A stretch of 64,000 bases of DNA, taken from E44-bin32 sp034430595 (GTDB lineage: Bacteria; Chloroflexota; Anaerolineae; Anaerolineales; E44-bin32). The notes beneath the pieces were generated by a model. The model ran no database searches, was not told the origin of the DNA, and was given only the letters and a program-made list of their open reading frames with translations. This document shows positions 43,911 to 53,093 of this stretch, piece by piece. Within the stretch, counting starts at the first letter, position 1. Every line of letters starts with the position of its first letter. The position numbers were made by a program, and so were the translations under genes. The DNA lies in assembly GCA_034430595.1 (NCBI GenBank), contig DAOUEL010000058.1, forward strand, positions 62,001-126,000, in the 5' to 3' direction.

Positions 43911-43992
43911 CCTGAAGTCAGGGCTTTCAAGGTTTGCACCGCCTGGGGCCCTGACCACGACGCCGGCTGCCATTCCTCATGGAGCCGGCGTC
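43911..43992 (+). ncRNA. Candidate small structured RNA
   Basis: After the orphan promoter, GTCAGGGC (43917-43924) pairs with GCCCTGAC (43948-43955), and GACGCCGGCT (43959-43968) pairs with AGCCGGCGTC (43983-43992), the second stem extended by CCAT/ATGG around a short loop. The 3' end has no T run, so its boundary is uncertain. It matches no RNA family I can recognise. No plus-strand coding frame overlaps it. Confidence 0.45.
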
Positions 43993-44063
43993 ATCATGTC
44001 GGATTGAGCTAGAGGTTTCCAACTTCTTCACAATCACTTGGGTTGGAGTTAACCTTGTTCAGT

Positions 44064-45404
44064 TCAATACTTCAAGCTGCTGCCTCCGATGAACTCACGC
44101 AAGACTGAATCGCTCGGAACGGGTGAATCATCGATAACAGGCTCGATTGCTTCGAGCACTTGCCTGACGCGGCTGGCCCGCATGTAGGCATCCTCCCGCA
44201 GCGGGTCATCCATATACTCAGCTTCCCATCGTGTAAATTCCTCCAACAGCCGGGCGCGGTATAAGCACAGTTCATAAGGCATGGCGCTGTTGATAATGAA
44301 ATCAGCTGTTCCCTGGAAGGGAATGATGTTGCGCATCTCGCTGGCCCGGACGTAATGCCAGTGTTCGAGAGTGCGCTGTGGGTCATACGCACGGTGTACC
44401 GAATCACGCAGCATCCGGCGTATCAGCCGCAGGTCGGTCCAACGGATGTATTCACCATCCAGCCCCCGCATCTGGAGCAGTGGCTCCAGGTACAGGCTTG
44501 CCCGGACTTCGCTGTCGATGCCCTCGGTCATCGGGGGATAGAGGCCATGCAAACTGTCGATTAGGAGGATCTCATCCTTCTCAAGCACCATCGGTGTTTG
44601 CTCGTCTGTGCGGTGGCCAGTTTTAAAGTCGTAATAGGGGACCATGACCTGCTCTCCCTGGACGAGATGTCTCAGATGCTCGTTGATGAGAGGTAAATCA
44701 AGAGCCTGGGGAGTCTCAAAGTCATAATCTCCGAATTCATCCTTCGGGTGCAGTTCGAGATCGAAGAAGTAGTTATCAACGTTTAATGCACGGAAGCGCA
44801 GGCCGCGTTTCTTCAGTCGCTGCTCAAGTTTGATGGTGGTAGTCGTTTTTCCTGAGGAGGAGGGGCCAGTAATCAATACCATCTTGAGCAAATCGCCGCG
44901 CTCCGCCAGGATTTCTGATGCCGTATCGAGATCATCTTCGTAGGCGGCTTCCGATTCATGCACGATTTGTGGAAACTCCCCCTTTCCAACGCGATCGTTG
45001 AGCGATTGGATTGTGTCGAGATCGTGCCGAACAGCCCAGTCCAGGACATACCAGATCTTGCGCCAGGGTACATTCTCTGAAGGGCGCATCGACCGCCTGG
45101 AATCCTCTCGACGCTTCCGGTCACGTTCATCCCGGTAGAGGATATACGCCTTCGCTACCTGGGCATGACCTTGTTCAATCAGGATTTTCTCTACCGCATC
45201 CTGAATTTCCTCAATCTGCGGGGTGTGATCCGCCGGCAAATTCTGCGCCAAATATTCCACCACCTGGTCAGCGAGGTCCTCCGCCCGGCCGCGATCTCGA
45301 CCGCCAACAGCGACGGCGGCCCGATAAATCGCGTTAGCAATCCGCTCACGGTTGAAGGGGACGATCGCTCCACTGCGTTTGACGACATGTTCGAGTGGGT
45401 TCAT
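44064..45404 (-). CDS. ATP-cone domain fused to a uridine kinase/phosphoribulokinase-like kinase
   Basis: The 446-residue protein has an N-terminal ATP-cone (VVKRSGAIVPFNRERIANAIYRAA, ending near residue 95), the allosteric nucleotide-binding module of ribonucleotide reductases. After a linker comes a P-loop kinase with GPSSSGKTTT, DNYFFD and the lid region typical of uridine kinase. The likely reaction is nucleoside phosphorylation, with the ATP-cone as a nucleotide sensor, but the substrate is not proven. The ATG at 45404 is preceded by AAGGAAGGTGAA; a GTG at 45419 lies in that ribosome-binding site. Confidence 0.85.
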   Translation of the reverse strand: MNPLEHVVKRSGAIVPFNRERIANAIYRAAVAVGGRDRGRAEDLADQVVEYLAQNLPADHTPQIEEIQDAVEKILIEQGHAQVAKAYILYRDERDRKRREDSRRSMRPSENVPWRKIWYVLDWAVRHDLDTIQSLNDRVGKGEFPQIVHESEAAYEDDLDTASEILAERGDLLKMVLITGPSSSGKTTTTIKLEQRLKKRGLRFRALNVDNYFFDLELHPKDEFGDYDFETPQALDLPLINEHLRHLVQGEQVMVPYYDFKTGHRTDEQTPMVLEKDEILLIDSLHGLYPPMTEGIDSEVRASLYLEPLLQMRGLDGEYIRWTDLRLIRRMLRDSVHRAYDPQRTLEHWHYVRASEMRNIIPFQGTADFIINSAMPYELCLYRARLLEEFTRWEAEYMDDPLREDAYMRASRVRQVLEAIEPVIDDSPVPSDSVLREFIGGSSLKY

Positions 45405-45511
45405 TTCACCTTCCTTCACACGGGATTCATGTGCAAGTCATTATAAACGCGCAAGGTGGGCAGGGGCTAAGGGGCTGCAATTTGGTTACCTGTGGTGTTG
45501 TCGCGCTTGGG

Positions 45512-46732
45512 CTAATAAACAAATTCGCGAATGTCGTACCGGCTGATGTGAGGTGTACCGCCTGAGGCATTGAAGGTTAATCCCAATTCGATCTGCTCTG
45601 CCTGAGAATGGCGTTCAACATCATCAAGGGGGTCTAACTCCGCCTGATAAGCAGGGAGGGTGTAACTCAGCCCCTCATTCTGCACAAGTTCAGAGAAATA
45701 GATTTGATCGTTCAAATCAAGTGACATCTCATTCAACACGCGAATCGTATCGAGGATGTGACCTACGGCGTATGTTTTGCCACCCGCACCAAGCAGGATG
45801 ATCACCCCGACGCCAATTCCTGCGGATTTCAGGGCGCGAATTGTATGCAGACCGTTCTCAGCGTTTCCCGGCTTTTTCAGGAATTTAAGCAGCGGATCAT
45901 GACCGCTTTCCAGGCCGATGTAAACACGTTCAAGCCCCTTTGACCTGAGTTGCAGATAGTCAGATTTGTCTTTCTTCTCACCGCTGAAGGCATCCTGGAA
46001 AGCAAAGATGCCCCCGAGTTCTTCGACATTGAAGACCGCATGAACTGCATTGAAAAGCTTGAGCAGGCGCTCCTGAGGGACAACCAGGGCATTCGCATCG
46101 CCGAGGAAAATTGTCCGGCGAAGTGACAAACCACGTCCGAGGTAATCGTGCACAGCCTCGCAGTGTGCGTGAAACTCCGATTCGGTTTTTATATGAAAGG
46201 GAAGATCCTTGTAGAAATCACAAAATGTACATTGGTTGTACGAGCATCCTTCGGTAGCTTGAAGCAGCACAGCCTGGTACTGGTCAGGTGGTAGTATCCC
46301 AACTGGCTTGTAGATCGAATGGAACGTTGAGACATCTCCTGCAGAAGCAGCCATCGAATATGCTCTGATGCGCTCCAGGAGCTCACCTGCCTCTTTGTCG
46401 AGCGATGGCTTGAAAATGATCGTACCGGCTTTGTGATCCTGCCACAGCATTGTCATGACATGCCGGGCATCTGTCTCAAGAGCCAGAGCTTCTGATTCGG
46501 ATAGCCAGCGTCTCTGACGGTTCCCAGGCGGGTCAATCCATTTGGCCACAACGCGTCCGTTCAAACCGCGCTGATAGAAAGTATTTTCACGCATGACACT
46601 CCACAACCTGGCCGCGCGATCGAAGTTCATGACCTGTGGAGCGGGAGTTGTCTCCAACGTCAGGGATATCCTACTCTTCGTTGCGCTGAAAATCGTCGAG
46701 GTGTTCTGCCAGATCGTTGAGTAGATTGTCAT
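45512..46732 (-). CDS. Radical SAM protein (CX4CX2C type)
   Basis: The 406-residue protein has a radical SAM cluster motif GCSYNQCTFC, with C163, C168 and C171 spaced CX4CX2C instead of the canonical CX3CX2C. This variant occurs in a known subgroup that includes COG1032-type proteins. It is followed by SAM-domain elements FLGDANALV, GLERVYIGLESGHD and GVGVIILLGAGGKTYA. No B12-binding or SPASM domain is visible. A Met at 46630 is a possible later start. It is on the same strand as, and 71 bases after, the SagB-type gene. Reaction unknown. Confidence 0.85.
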   Translation of the reverse strand: MTIYSTIWQNTSTIFSATKSRISLTLETTPAPQVMNFDRAARLWSVMRENTFYQRGLNGRVVAKWIDPPGNRQRRWLSESEALALETDARHVMTMLWQDHKAGTIIFKPSLDKEAGELLERIRAYSMAASAGDVSTFHSIYKPVGILPPDQYQAVLLQATEGCSYNQCTFCDFYKDLPFHIKTESEFHAHCEAVHDYLGRGLSLRRTIFLGDANALVVPQERLLKLFNAVHAVFNVEELGGIFAFQDAFSGEKKDKSDYLQLRSKGLERVYIGLESGHDPLLKFLKKPGNAENGLHTIRALKSAGIGVGVIILLGAGGKTYAVGHILDTIRVLNEMSLDLNDQIYFSELVQNEGLSYTLPAYQAELDPLDDVERHSQAEQIELGLTFNASGGTPHISRYDIREFVY

Positions 46733-46803
46733 AGGCCTTGAGCTTTCACGGTGGGTTCAACCGTCGTTCGCACATTCAACGTACCTTTTTCCGGGAACTT
46801 GAT

Positions 46804-47436
46804 TTAAGGGATCAGCTTCGCCGACCAACCGATGCAGAGAAGATAGAGCGGTTCCTGGGTTGGCGCCAGCCCAAAGATCATGGCAATTTGATCGTCATTA
46901 AATGCCCCGACCGGTACACCGCAAAGTCCACGCGCGCATGCCTGCAGAAGGAGATTCTGCGCGGCATGACCGGCTTCCAAGGCGATATATCAAGGGGAGC
47001 GATCAGGTCCATATCTACTTGAAGTTTTCAGAGGCTGGGAGGTCAACAGGAACGAGCAAGCTGCGCGAACGATAAAGTCCTGGTTCAGTGCCGCCTCGGT
47101 AATCCGTCCTCGAAAATCTCCCTGCTGAACCACCAGGATTGAATGCCCTTCAGGATCATAACGGCCGAGAATTGTCCGGGTGGCGAGATATAGATCAAGA
47201 GGATACAGGGCTCCGGCGGATGGTACCGTTCGCAAGCCTTCTGGATGTGTGATGCCCTGGGCTGCCCACAGCAGCTGCCCGAGGAGAGCAAGATCCAGGT
47301 CTTTCTCGATAAAATCCCGGCGTGTTCGCCGGTTGAGGATAGCAGACTCCAGGCTGACACCGCTTGTTTTTTGTGGCTCTGGAAGCTGGATGATGTTGCT
47401 CAACTCGAAAACCTGCTTATTCGAACCCGTGTTCAA
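46804..47436 (-). pseudogene. SagB-type (ThcOx) nitroreductase family gene with one in-frame UGA
   Basis: The frame encodes SLESAILNRRTRRDF and PSAGALYPLDLYL (FMN-binding elements of SagB-type dehydrogenases), then RYGPDRSP, a TGA at 46990-46992, and without any frameshift YIALEAGHAAQNLLLQACARG, GVPVGAF and EPLYLLCIG before TAA at 46804. The UGA falls where relatives have Arg in the R-Y-V/I-x-x-E-A-G-H block; CGA to TGA is a single transition. All other positions look intact, so inactivation would be recent. Because selC is in this window, selenocysteine or readthrough cannot be excluded, but Sec for Arg is not known in this family. The start (TTG at 47436, or a later TTG) is uncertain. Confidence 0.75.
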
Positions 47437-47721
47437 TTCTAGCCTAAGCTCGACGATTGTGCCTGGGTCGGTTGGGTAACATTATCATTTGGTTTGACAC
47501 GGGGTAAGCAATTGTGGGCTTTCACCGGTCTGTGGGGCGCGCTTGGATAGTTCGTTTGGATTTAAAGAAGCCTTAATGCCTGCTTAGGTCGGCAGGCGAA
47601 TAGCTTGGATATAATCTGATTGTATTCATAATTATCGGGTAGCCAGCAGACGCCAACGTCCTGATGCTTGAAGCTATTCTCATATGATGCAGGAAGGAAT
47701 TGGCGGAACTCGAAGCGAGGG

Positions 47722-48441
47722 ATGATGTTCAATTTTGAGAACAAGGTGGCAGTTGTGACCGGGGCTGCTGGTAACCTGGGAGGGGCGTTAGCTCACGCAC
47801 TGGATCAGGCCGGGGCAGTTCTTTCGCTAGTCGATCTCTACCCGGACCGGCTGCGTGAAACCTGTGGGGACATCGGTGAATCGGATCGGCATTTACTGAT
47901 TGGATCTATTGATCTCACCTCTGAGAGCTCTGTTGCAGGGGCAGTTGCGGAAACGATGCAGTCCTTCAAGCGCATCGACATGCTCTTCAACATTGCGGGC
48001 GGTTATCGTGCTGGGAATCCTGTCTCAAAGACTTCAATCGAGGAATGGGATTTGATGCTCAATTTGAACGCCCGCTCTGTTTTTCTCGCCTCACGCGCTG
48101 TGTTACCCCAAATGCTCAAGCGTGGTTCAGGTCACATCGTAAATATTGGGGCGCGGCCTGGCCTGGGAGGAGTCGCAAACGCCGCCGCATACTCCGCGGC
48201 GAAGTCAGCTGTTTTGAGGTTGACGGAAAGCATGTCGGCTGAAGTTAAACACCAAGGAATCCATGTCAATGCAGTTATTCCCGGCAGACTCGATACGCCT
48301 GAGAACCGGGATGCTGCGCCGGACGTGAATACCTCGGATTGGGTTAGCCTTGGGGCTCTATGCGATGTGATCATGTTCCTGGCTTCAGAGGGTGCCCGGG
48401 CTGTTCACGGAGCGGTGGTTCCGGTTTATGGAACGGGATAA
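47722..48441 (+). CDS. SDR family oxidoreductase lacking the catalytic serine
   Basis: The 239-residue short-chain dehydrogenase has the cofactor loop TGAAGNLGG, a NIAGGY motif and YSAAK. The residue 13 positions before the Tyr, normally the catalytic Ser, is Ala in NIGARPG. It may therefore be a slow or non-catalytic SDR. The start at 47722 (or the ATG at 47725) follows GCGAGG. A TATAAT at 47610-47615 lies about 110 bases upstream. The downstream tal-pgi gene starts about 50 bases after its stop. Confidence 0.85.
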   Translation: MMFNFENKVAVVTGAAGNLGGALAHALDQAGAVLSLVDLYPDRLRETCGDIGESDRHLLIGSIDLTSESSVAGAVAETMQSFKRIDMLFNIAGGYRAGNPVSKTSIEEWDLMLNLNARSVFLASRAVLPQMLKRGSGHIVNIGARPGLGGVANAAAYSAAKSAVLRLTESMSAEVKHQGIHVNAVIPGRLDTPENRDAAPDVNTSDWVSLGALCDVIMFLASEGARAVHGAVVPVYGTG

Positions 48442-48491
48442 AAGCTCATCCCTCGAGCTATCCTCCTGAGAACTTTCGAAAGGACGAATTG

Positions 48492-51296
48492 TTGTTAAAC
48501 ATACTGGAAAGCTTACAGAAGCGTGGGCAGTCGATCTGGTATGACAACATCCAGAGAATGCTGATAAAAAATGGCGGGTTAGCAGAGCTCGTTGATCAGG
48601 GGGTCCTGGGTCTGACCTCGAACCCATCCATTTTCGAACATGCAATTGCAGGAAGTGATGATTACGATTTGTCACTTTTACGAACCGCCTTGAAAGGTCA
48701 GTCCCCGCAGCAAATTTATGAGGCGCTTGTATTAGAGGATATTCATGACGCAGCGGACATCCTGCGCCCTGTATATGACCGGTCCCGAGGACTTGATGGC
48801 TTTGTAAGCCTCGAGGTCGCTCCTACCCTGGCGCATGATACGCAGGGAACGATCCGCGAGGCAAAACATCTTTTCGCTGCCGTTGGGGTACCGAATCTAA
48901 TGATAAAGGTGCCCGCGACGGAAGAAGGTATCCCGGCGATTGCCGCCCTGATCGGCCAGGGGATCAACGTCAATGTCACCCTGATCTTCAGTCTGCCGAA
49001 CTACCGCCAGGTAGCCAACGCCTACATGGATGGACTGGAGGAATTGATTGCCGATGGCGGTGAACCGGAAAGCGTGGCATCGGTAGCCTCATTTTTCGTC
49101 AGCCGCGTCGATACCGCCGTTGACCACATCCTCGATCAGAAGGGGTTGGATCAACTGCGAGGAAAAGCTGGTATCGCAAACTCAAAGCTTGCATATCAGG
49201 CATTCCGAGAGATATTTTCGGGTGATCGGTGGAAAAAGCTTGCGGCGCTCGGTGCAAAACCTCAAAGACCCCTTTGGGCAAGTACCTCCACGAAAAATCC
49301 GCGTTATCCGGACACGATGTACGTGGATGGTCTCATCGGTCCTGAAACCGTAAATACCGTCCCGCCTGCTACCCTGAATAAATTCATTGATCATGGTGAG
49401 GTTGCTGAAACATTGACGGCTGATCTTGACCAGGCAAAGGCCGTGATGAACGGGCTTGAAAAAGCCGGGGTTGAGATGGCCGATGTGACTCGCGATCTGC
49501 AGCAGGAGGGTGTGAAAGCCTTCACCGCATCCTATGAAGAACTGCTTGCTGCAATTGATGCGAAATCGCGCCAACTGATGCGGTTCCGAAGTGGGATCCG
49601 GCTCGAAGCCGGAGATGCGATTGAGAAGGTGGAACAAGCGCTTAGAACCTTCGAGTCCGACTCTTTACTGCGCCGTATCTGGGGGCATGACTATACTATC
49701 TGGAACCCTGAGCCCAAGGAAATCACCAATCGATTAGGTTGGCTGGACCTGCCAAATCAAATGCGCGCTGAGCTGCCGCGGCTGCGTCAATTCGCAGACC
49801 GGGCGCGTAAGGATGGGTTTACACATGCCATCCTGCTTGGGATGGGTGGTTCGAGTCTGGCGCCTGATGTCTTTCTGCGGACCTTCGGGATTGCTCCCGG
49901 ATTTCTCCAATTGATAGTTCTCGATAGTACTCATCCCGATGAAATTCAGAAGGTAATCGATGAGACTCCCTTCGAACACTCTCTCTTCATTGTCTCCACA
50001 AAGTCCGGATCGACCGTCGAGACGCTCTCGCTGTTTCGAACGATGTTCAATCGTGTTCAGGAGCTGGTAGGGAAAGAGGCGGCAGGATCGCACTTCATCG
50101 GCGTGACGGACCCTGGCAGCCCGCTCGAGACAATTGCTCGAGACCTCGACTTTCGCGATTTATTCTTGAACGACCCAAATATCGGTGGACGGTACTCGGC
50201 CTTATCGTTTTTCGGGCTGGTGCCTGCTGCGTTAATTGGTCTGGATCTCGAACAGCTGCTTTCCAGAGCGAGATCGGCGGAAACAGCCTGTGACCCAGAG
50301 CTGCCAGTGACTGGAAACCCGGCGGCTCGACTCGGCGCTCTGATGGGTGAGCTAGCCCTGGGCGGCAGGGATAAACTGACCTTGGTTATTGGACGCTCCC
50401 TGGAAAGCTTCGCGGACTGGCTGGAGCAGCTGCTTGCTGAGAGCACCGGGAAGGATGGCAAAGGCATCTTGCCGGTTGCAGGAGAGGCGTTGTTGCCCCC
50501 CGATAGGTACCGCCAGGATCGATTGTTCGTGTGGATCCATACACCAGGCGATTTGGAGCACGCTTCAGAGATGGAACTTTTGCGAGCCAGCGGCCAGCCC
50601 ATTGTTGAGATATTCTTCGAGGATACCTATGACCTGAGCGCTATGATGTTTACTTGGGAGCTGGCAACTGCGATCGCCGGTGAACGGCTGGGCATCAATC
50701 CCTTCAACCAGCCGAACGTCGAATCGGCGAAAGCCAGGGCCCGTGAGATGGTCGCGGCCTATGAGAAATCCGGGAAACTACCTGAAGAAACACCGGTCGT
50801 CGAGTTTGATGGGGTGGAAATATTTGCAGCCGAATCTATCGTCAGCAATATTGCGCACGAGAAATCGATCGTGGCAGTGGTTGAGGCATTCCTGGCTGAG
50901 GCCGCAGACGACGCGTATGTCTCGCTCCAGGCTTATCTGCAGCCAACGGAGAGAACCCGGCAGGCATTGCAGGCGCTTCGAACTGCCATCCAGGAACGAA
51001 CTCGCCGGGCTGTAACGCTGGGCTTTGGGCCGCGCTTTCTCCATTCAACCGGTCAGCTTCACAAGGGTGATGCGGGTCACGGGATGTTTATTCAAATATC
51101 AGGCGATAAGTTGACAGACATCGCGATACCCGAAGAAGCTGGCTCAGATGAAAGCCGGATAACCTTCGGGATCTTAATCGAAGCACAGGTGAGGGGTGAC
51201 TGGCAGGCGCTTCAGGAAGCTAACCGGGCAGTCCTGCGGTTGGATTTGAAGCAACCGGTTGACGAACGATTGAAACGACTAGCCGAATCGTTTTAA
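48492..51296 (+). CDS. tal-pgi: Bifunctional transaldolase/glucose-6-phosphate isomerase
   Basis: The 934-residue fusion joins a transaldolase (residues about 1-365: GQSIWYDNIQR, LGLTSNPSIFE, the Schiff-base Lys in MIKVPATEEG) to a phosphoglucose isomerase (LGMGGSSLAPDV, FIVSTKSGSTVETLS, GRYSALSFFGLVPA). Such fusions occur in Chloroflexota, cyanobacteria and actinobacteria. It links the non-oxidative pentose phosphate pathway with glycolysis. I chose the TTG at 48492, which has AAAGGA 7 bases upstream; the frame is open far upstream but overlaps the preceding SDR. First gene of a pentose-phosphate cluster. Confidence 0.93.
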   Translation: MLNILESLQKRGQSIWYDNIQRMLIKNGGLAELVDQGVLGLTSNPSIFEHAIAGSDDYDLSLLRTALKGQSPQQIYEALVLEDIHDAADILRPVYDRSRGLDGFVSLEVAPTLAHDTQGTIREAKHLFAAVGVPNLMIKVPATEEGIPAIAALIGQGINVNVTLIFSLPNYRQVANAYMDGLEELIADGGEPESVASVASFFVSRVDTAVDHILDQKGLDQLRGKAGIANSKLAYQAFREIFSGDRWKKLAALGAKPQRPLWASTSTKNPRYPDTMYVDGLIGPETVNTVPPATLNKFIDHGEVAETLTADLDQAKAVMNGLEKAGVEMADVTRDLQQEGVKAFTASYEELLAAIDAKSRQLMRFRSGIRLEAGDAIEKVEQALRTFESDSLLRRIWGHDYTIWNPEPKEITNRLGWLDLPNQMRAELPRLRQFADRARKDGFTHAILLGMGGSSLAPDVFLRTFGIAPGFLQLIVLDSTHPDEIQKVIDETPFEHSLFIVSTKSGSTVETLSLFRTMFNRVQELVGKEAAGSHFIGVTDPGSPLETIARDLDFRDLFLNDPNIGGRYSALSFFGLVPAALIGLDLEQLLSRARSAETACDPELPVTGNPAARLGALMGELALGGRDKLTLVIGRSLESFADWLEQLLAESTGKDGKGILPVAGEALLPPDRYRQDRLFVWIHTPGDLEHASEMELLRASGQPIVEIFFEDTYDLSAMMFTWELATAIAGERLGINPFNQPNVESAKARAREMVAAYEKSGKLPEETPVVEFDGVEIFAAESIVSNIAHEKSIVAVVEAFLAEAADDAYVSLQAYLQPTERTRQALQALRTAIQERTRRAVTLGFGPRFLHSTGQLHKGDAGHGMFIQISGDKLTDIAIPEEAGSDESRITFGILIEAQVRGDWQALQEANRAVLRLDLKQPVDERLKRLAESF

Positions 51297-51403
51297 TCCA
51301 TCCATCAGGGATCGACACAAGGGATCAATGCAAAAGGAACGAGAATGGGAATTGGGAAAAAGCGCCCCGTATCTTTGCGCATAGCCAACAGGAATGGATA
51401 TTG

Positions 51404-52114
51404 ATGGACGAGGCACCTAGTTCAAAGACGATCGCGCGTTGGAAGCGCCAAGCTGGCGAGTACGCCGTTCAGTTTGTCAGGAGCGGTATGGTTGTGGGTC
51501 TCGGGTATGGAAGCACGGCGATCCACGCACTGCGGCTTATTGGCAGCCAGATACGTGCTGGCAAGCTCGAGAACATCCTCGCAGTTCCAACCTCAGTTTC
51601 GATTGCCAGGGAAGCGGAGGAAGAAGGGATCCCACTGACGACGCTCGAGGCCCATCCAGAAATTGATCTCACGATCGATGGTGCAGATGAAGTCGATCCG
51701 CAGTTCAACCTGATTAAGGGGGGAGGCGGGGCACTCCTGCGTGAGAAAATCGTTGCGCAATCAACCCGTAGGGAAGTTATCGTCGTTGATGGGACCAAGC
51801 TTTCCCCACGCCTAGGAACACGCTTTCCCCTGCCGGTCGAGGTATTACCTTTCGGCTGGAGCACCCAGAAAGGCTACCTTGAAAGTATGGGGGCGTTGGT
51901 AGAACGTAGAGTGGGCCAGTGGGGAGAGCCCTACACAACCGACGCGGGCAACTTCATCCTTGATTGTAGATTCGGACCGATCGAAAATCCCGCCTCTCTT
52001 GCCGCTACCCTGGACGCCCGTGCAGGGATCGTTGTGCACGGGCTGTTTCTTGGGTTGACACATGACCTGGTCGTTGCCGATCGTGAGGGAGTTAGGCATC
52101 ATACAGCGACCTGA
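51404..52114 (+). CDS. rpiA: Ribose-5-phosphate isomerase A
   Basis: The 236-residue enzyme interconverts ribose 5-phosphate and ribulose 5-phosphate. It has GLGYGSTAIHALRLI, DLTIDGADEVDP, KGGGGALLREKIVA and the C-terminal GIVVHGLFLGL, all RpiA signatures including the catalytic Asp and Lys residues. The ATG at 51404 is preferred to the TTG immediately before it. It is 107 bases after tal-pgi and 21 bases before gnd. Confidence 0.96.
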   Translation: MDEAPSSKTIARWKRQAGEYAVQFVRSGMVVGLGYGSTAIHALRLIGSQIRAGKLENILAVPTSVSIAREAEEEGIPLTTLEAHPEIDLTIDGADEVDPQFNLIKGGGGALLREKIVAQSTRREVIVVDGTKLSPRLGTRFPLPVEVLPFGWSTQKGYLESMGALVERRVGQWGEPYTTDAGNFILDCRFGPIENPASLAATLDARAGIVVHGLFLGLTHDLVVADREGVRHHTAT

Positions 52115-52135
52115 AGGAATACAGGAGCAAAAGCA

Positions 52136-53059
52136 ATGGAAATTGGAATGGTTGGCCTGGGTAAGATGGGTGCGAACATGAGCAAGCGCTTGCTTGTCAA
52201 TGGGCACTCAGTTGTCGTCTACGATCGTAACGAGCCTAAGGTGCACAGCCTGGAAGGAGAGGGGGCTAGTGGAGCGCACTCCCTTGAGGAACTGGTTGGG
52301 AAACTCGATGAACCCAGAGTCCTCTGGATCATGGTGCCTTCCGGCGATGCAACCGAGACGACAGTCATAGCGCTCTCCTCCCTGCTGTCAGCCGGCGATA
52401 TCCTGATCGACGGGGGAAACAGCAATTACAAGGATACACTGCGCCGGGGCGATATGCTTGAAGAGAAAGGGATCCATTATGTTGATGTTGGCACGAGTGG
52501 GGGAATTTGGGGCTTGAAGGAAGGCTATTCAATGATGGTCGGTGGCGACCAGGAAGCCGTCGAACGCGTTACACCGGCGCTGAAATCACTTGCGCCGGGT
52601 CCGGATAAGGGGTGGGGGCATGTAGGCCCGCGCGGTTCAGGGCATTTTGTGAAAATGGTTCACAATGGAATCGAATACGGAATCATGCAAGCCTACGCTG
52701 AAGGCTTCGAGATCCTCGACGCAAAAAAGGAATTCAAGCTTGATCTGCATCAAATTGCTGAGATCTGGCGCTACGGATCCGTGATCCGCTCCTGGCTGCT
52801 CGACCTGACCTCAGATGCACTTGAGGACCGGGTGGCGTTGAATGAGATCAAGGGCTGGGTGCATGACAGCGGCGAAGGCCGATGGACGGTGAAAGAGGCA
52901 ATCGATCTCGCTGTTCCGACGCCGGTCATTTCACTTGCGCTTTATATGCGCTTTGTCAGCCGGCAGGAAGACAGTCTGGCCGCAAAACTTCTCGCTGCGA
53001 TGAGAAATGAGTTTGGGGGTCATGCTGTCAAGAAGGAAGATGAAGAAGAGCCCTCTTGA
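52136..53059 (+). CDS. gnd: 6-phosphogluconate dehydrogenase, decarboxylating (short NAD-type)
   Basis: The 307-residue protein has the Rossmann GLGKMGANM, the substrate-binding DVGTSGGIWG and the catalytic KMVHNGIEYG motif. Its length marks the short dimeric YqeC/GndA-like class rather than the 470-residue enzyme; this class often prefers NAD. It oxidises and decarboxylates 6-phosphogluconate to ribulose 5-phosphate. AGGAG lies upstream of the ATG. It is 34 bases before zwf. Confidence 0.94.
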   Translation: MEIGMVGLGKMGANMSKRLLVNGHSVVVYDRNEPKVHSLEGEGASGAHSLEELVGKLDEPRVLWIMVPSGDATETTVIALSSLLSAGDILIDGGNSNYKDTLRRGDMLEEKGIHYVDVGTSGGIWGLKEGYSMMVGGDQEAVERVTPALKSLAPGPDKGWGHVGPRGSGHFVKMVHNGIEYGIMQAYAEGFEILDAKKEFKLDLHQIAEIWRYGSVIRSWLLDLTSDALEDRVALNEIKGWVHDSGEGRWTVKEAIDLAVPTPVISLALYMRFVSRQEDSLAAKLLAAMRNEFGGHAVKKEDEEEPS

Positions 53060-53093
53060 GTCAGTGCACCGTCTTCATCAGATAGGAGTAACT

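Noticed and set aside
43959..43992. GC-rich hairpin as the terminator of the upstream hypothetical gene
   Set aside because: It lies 120 bases after that gene, behind a strong promoter, and has no T run, so a separate RNA is the better reading.
46944..46960. Hairpin GCAGAA-TCTCC-TTCTGC downstream of the UGA in the SagB-type gene, considered as a SECIS element
   Set aside because: The stem is short and the loop lacks the G and U residues expected in bacterial SECIS apical loops; it also lies within ordinary coding sequence.
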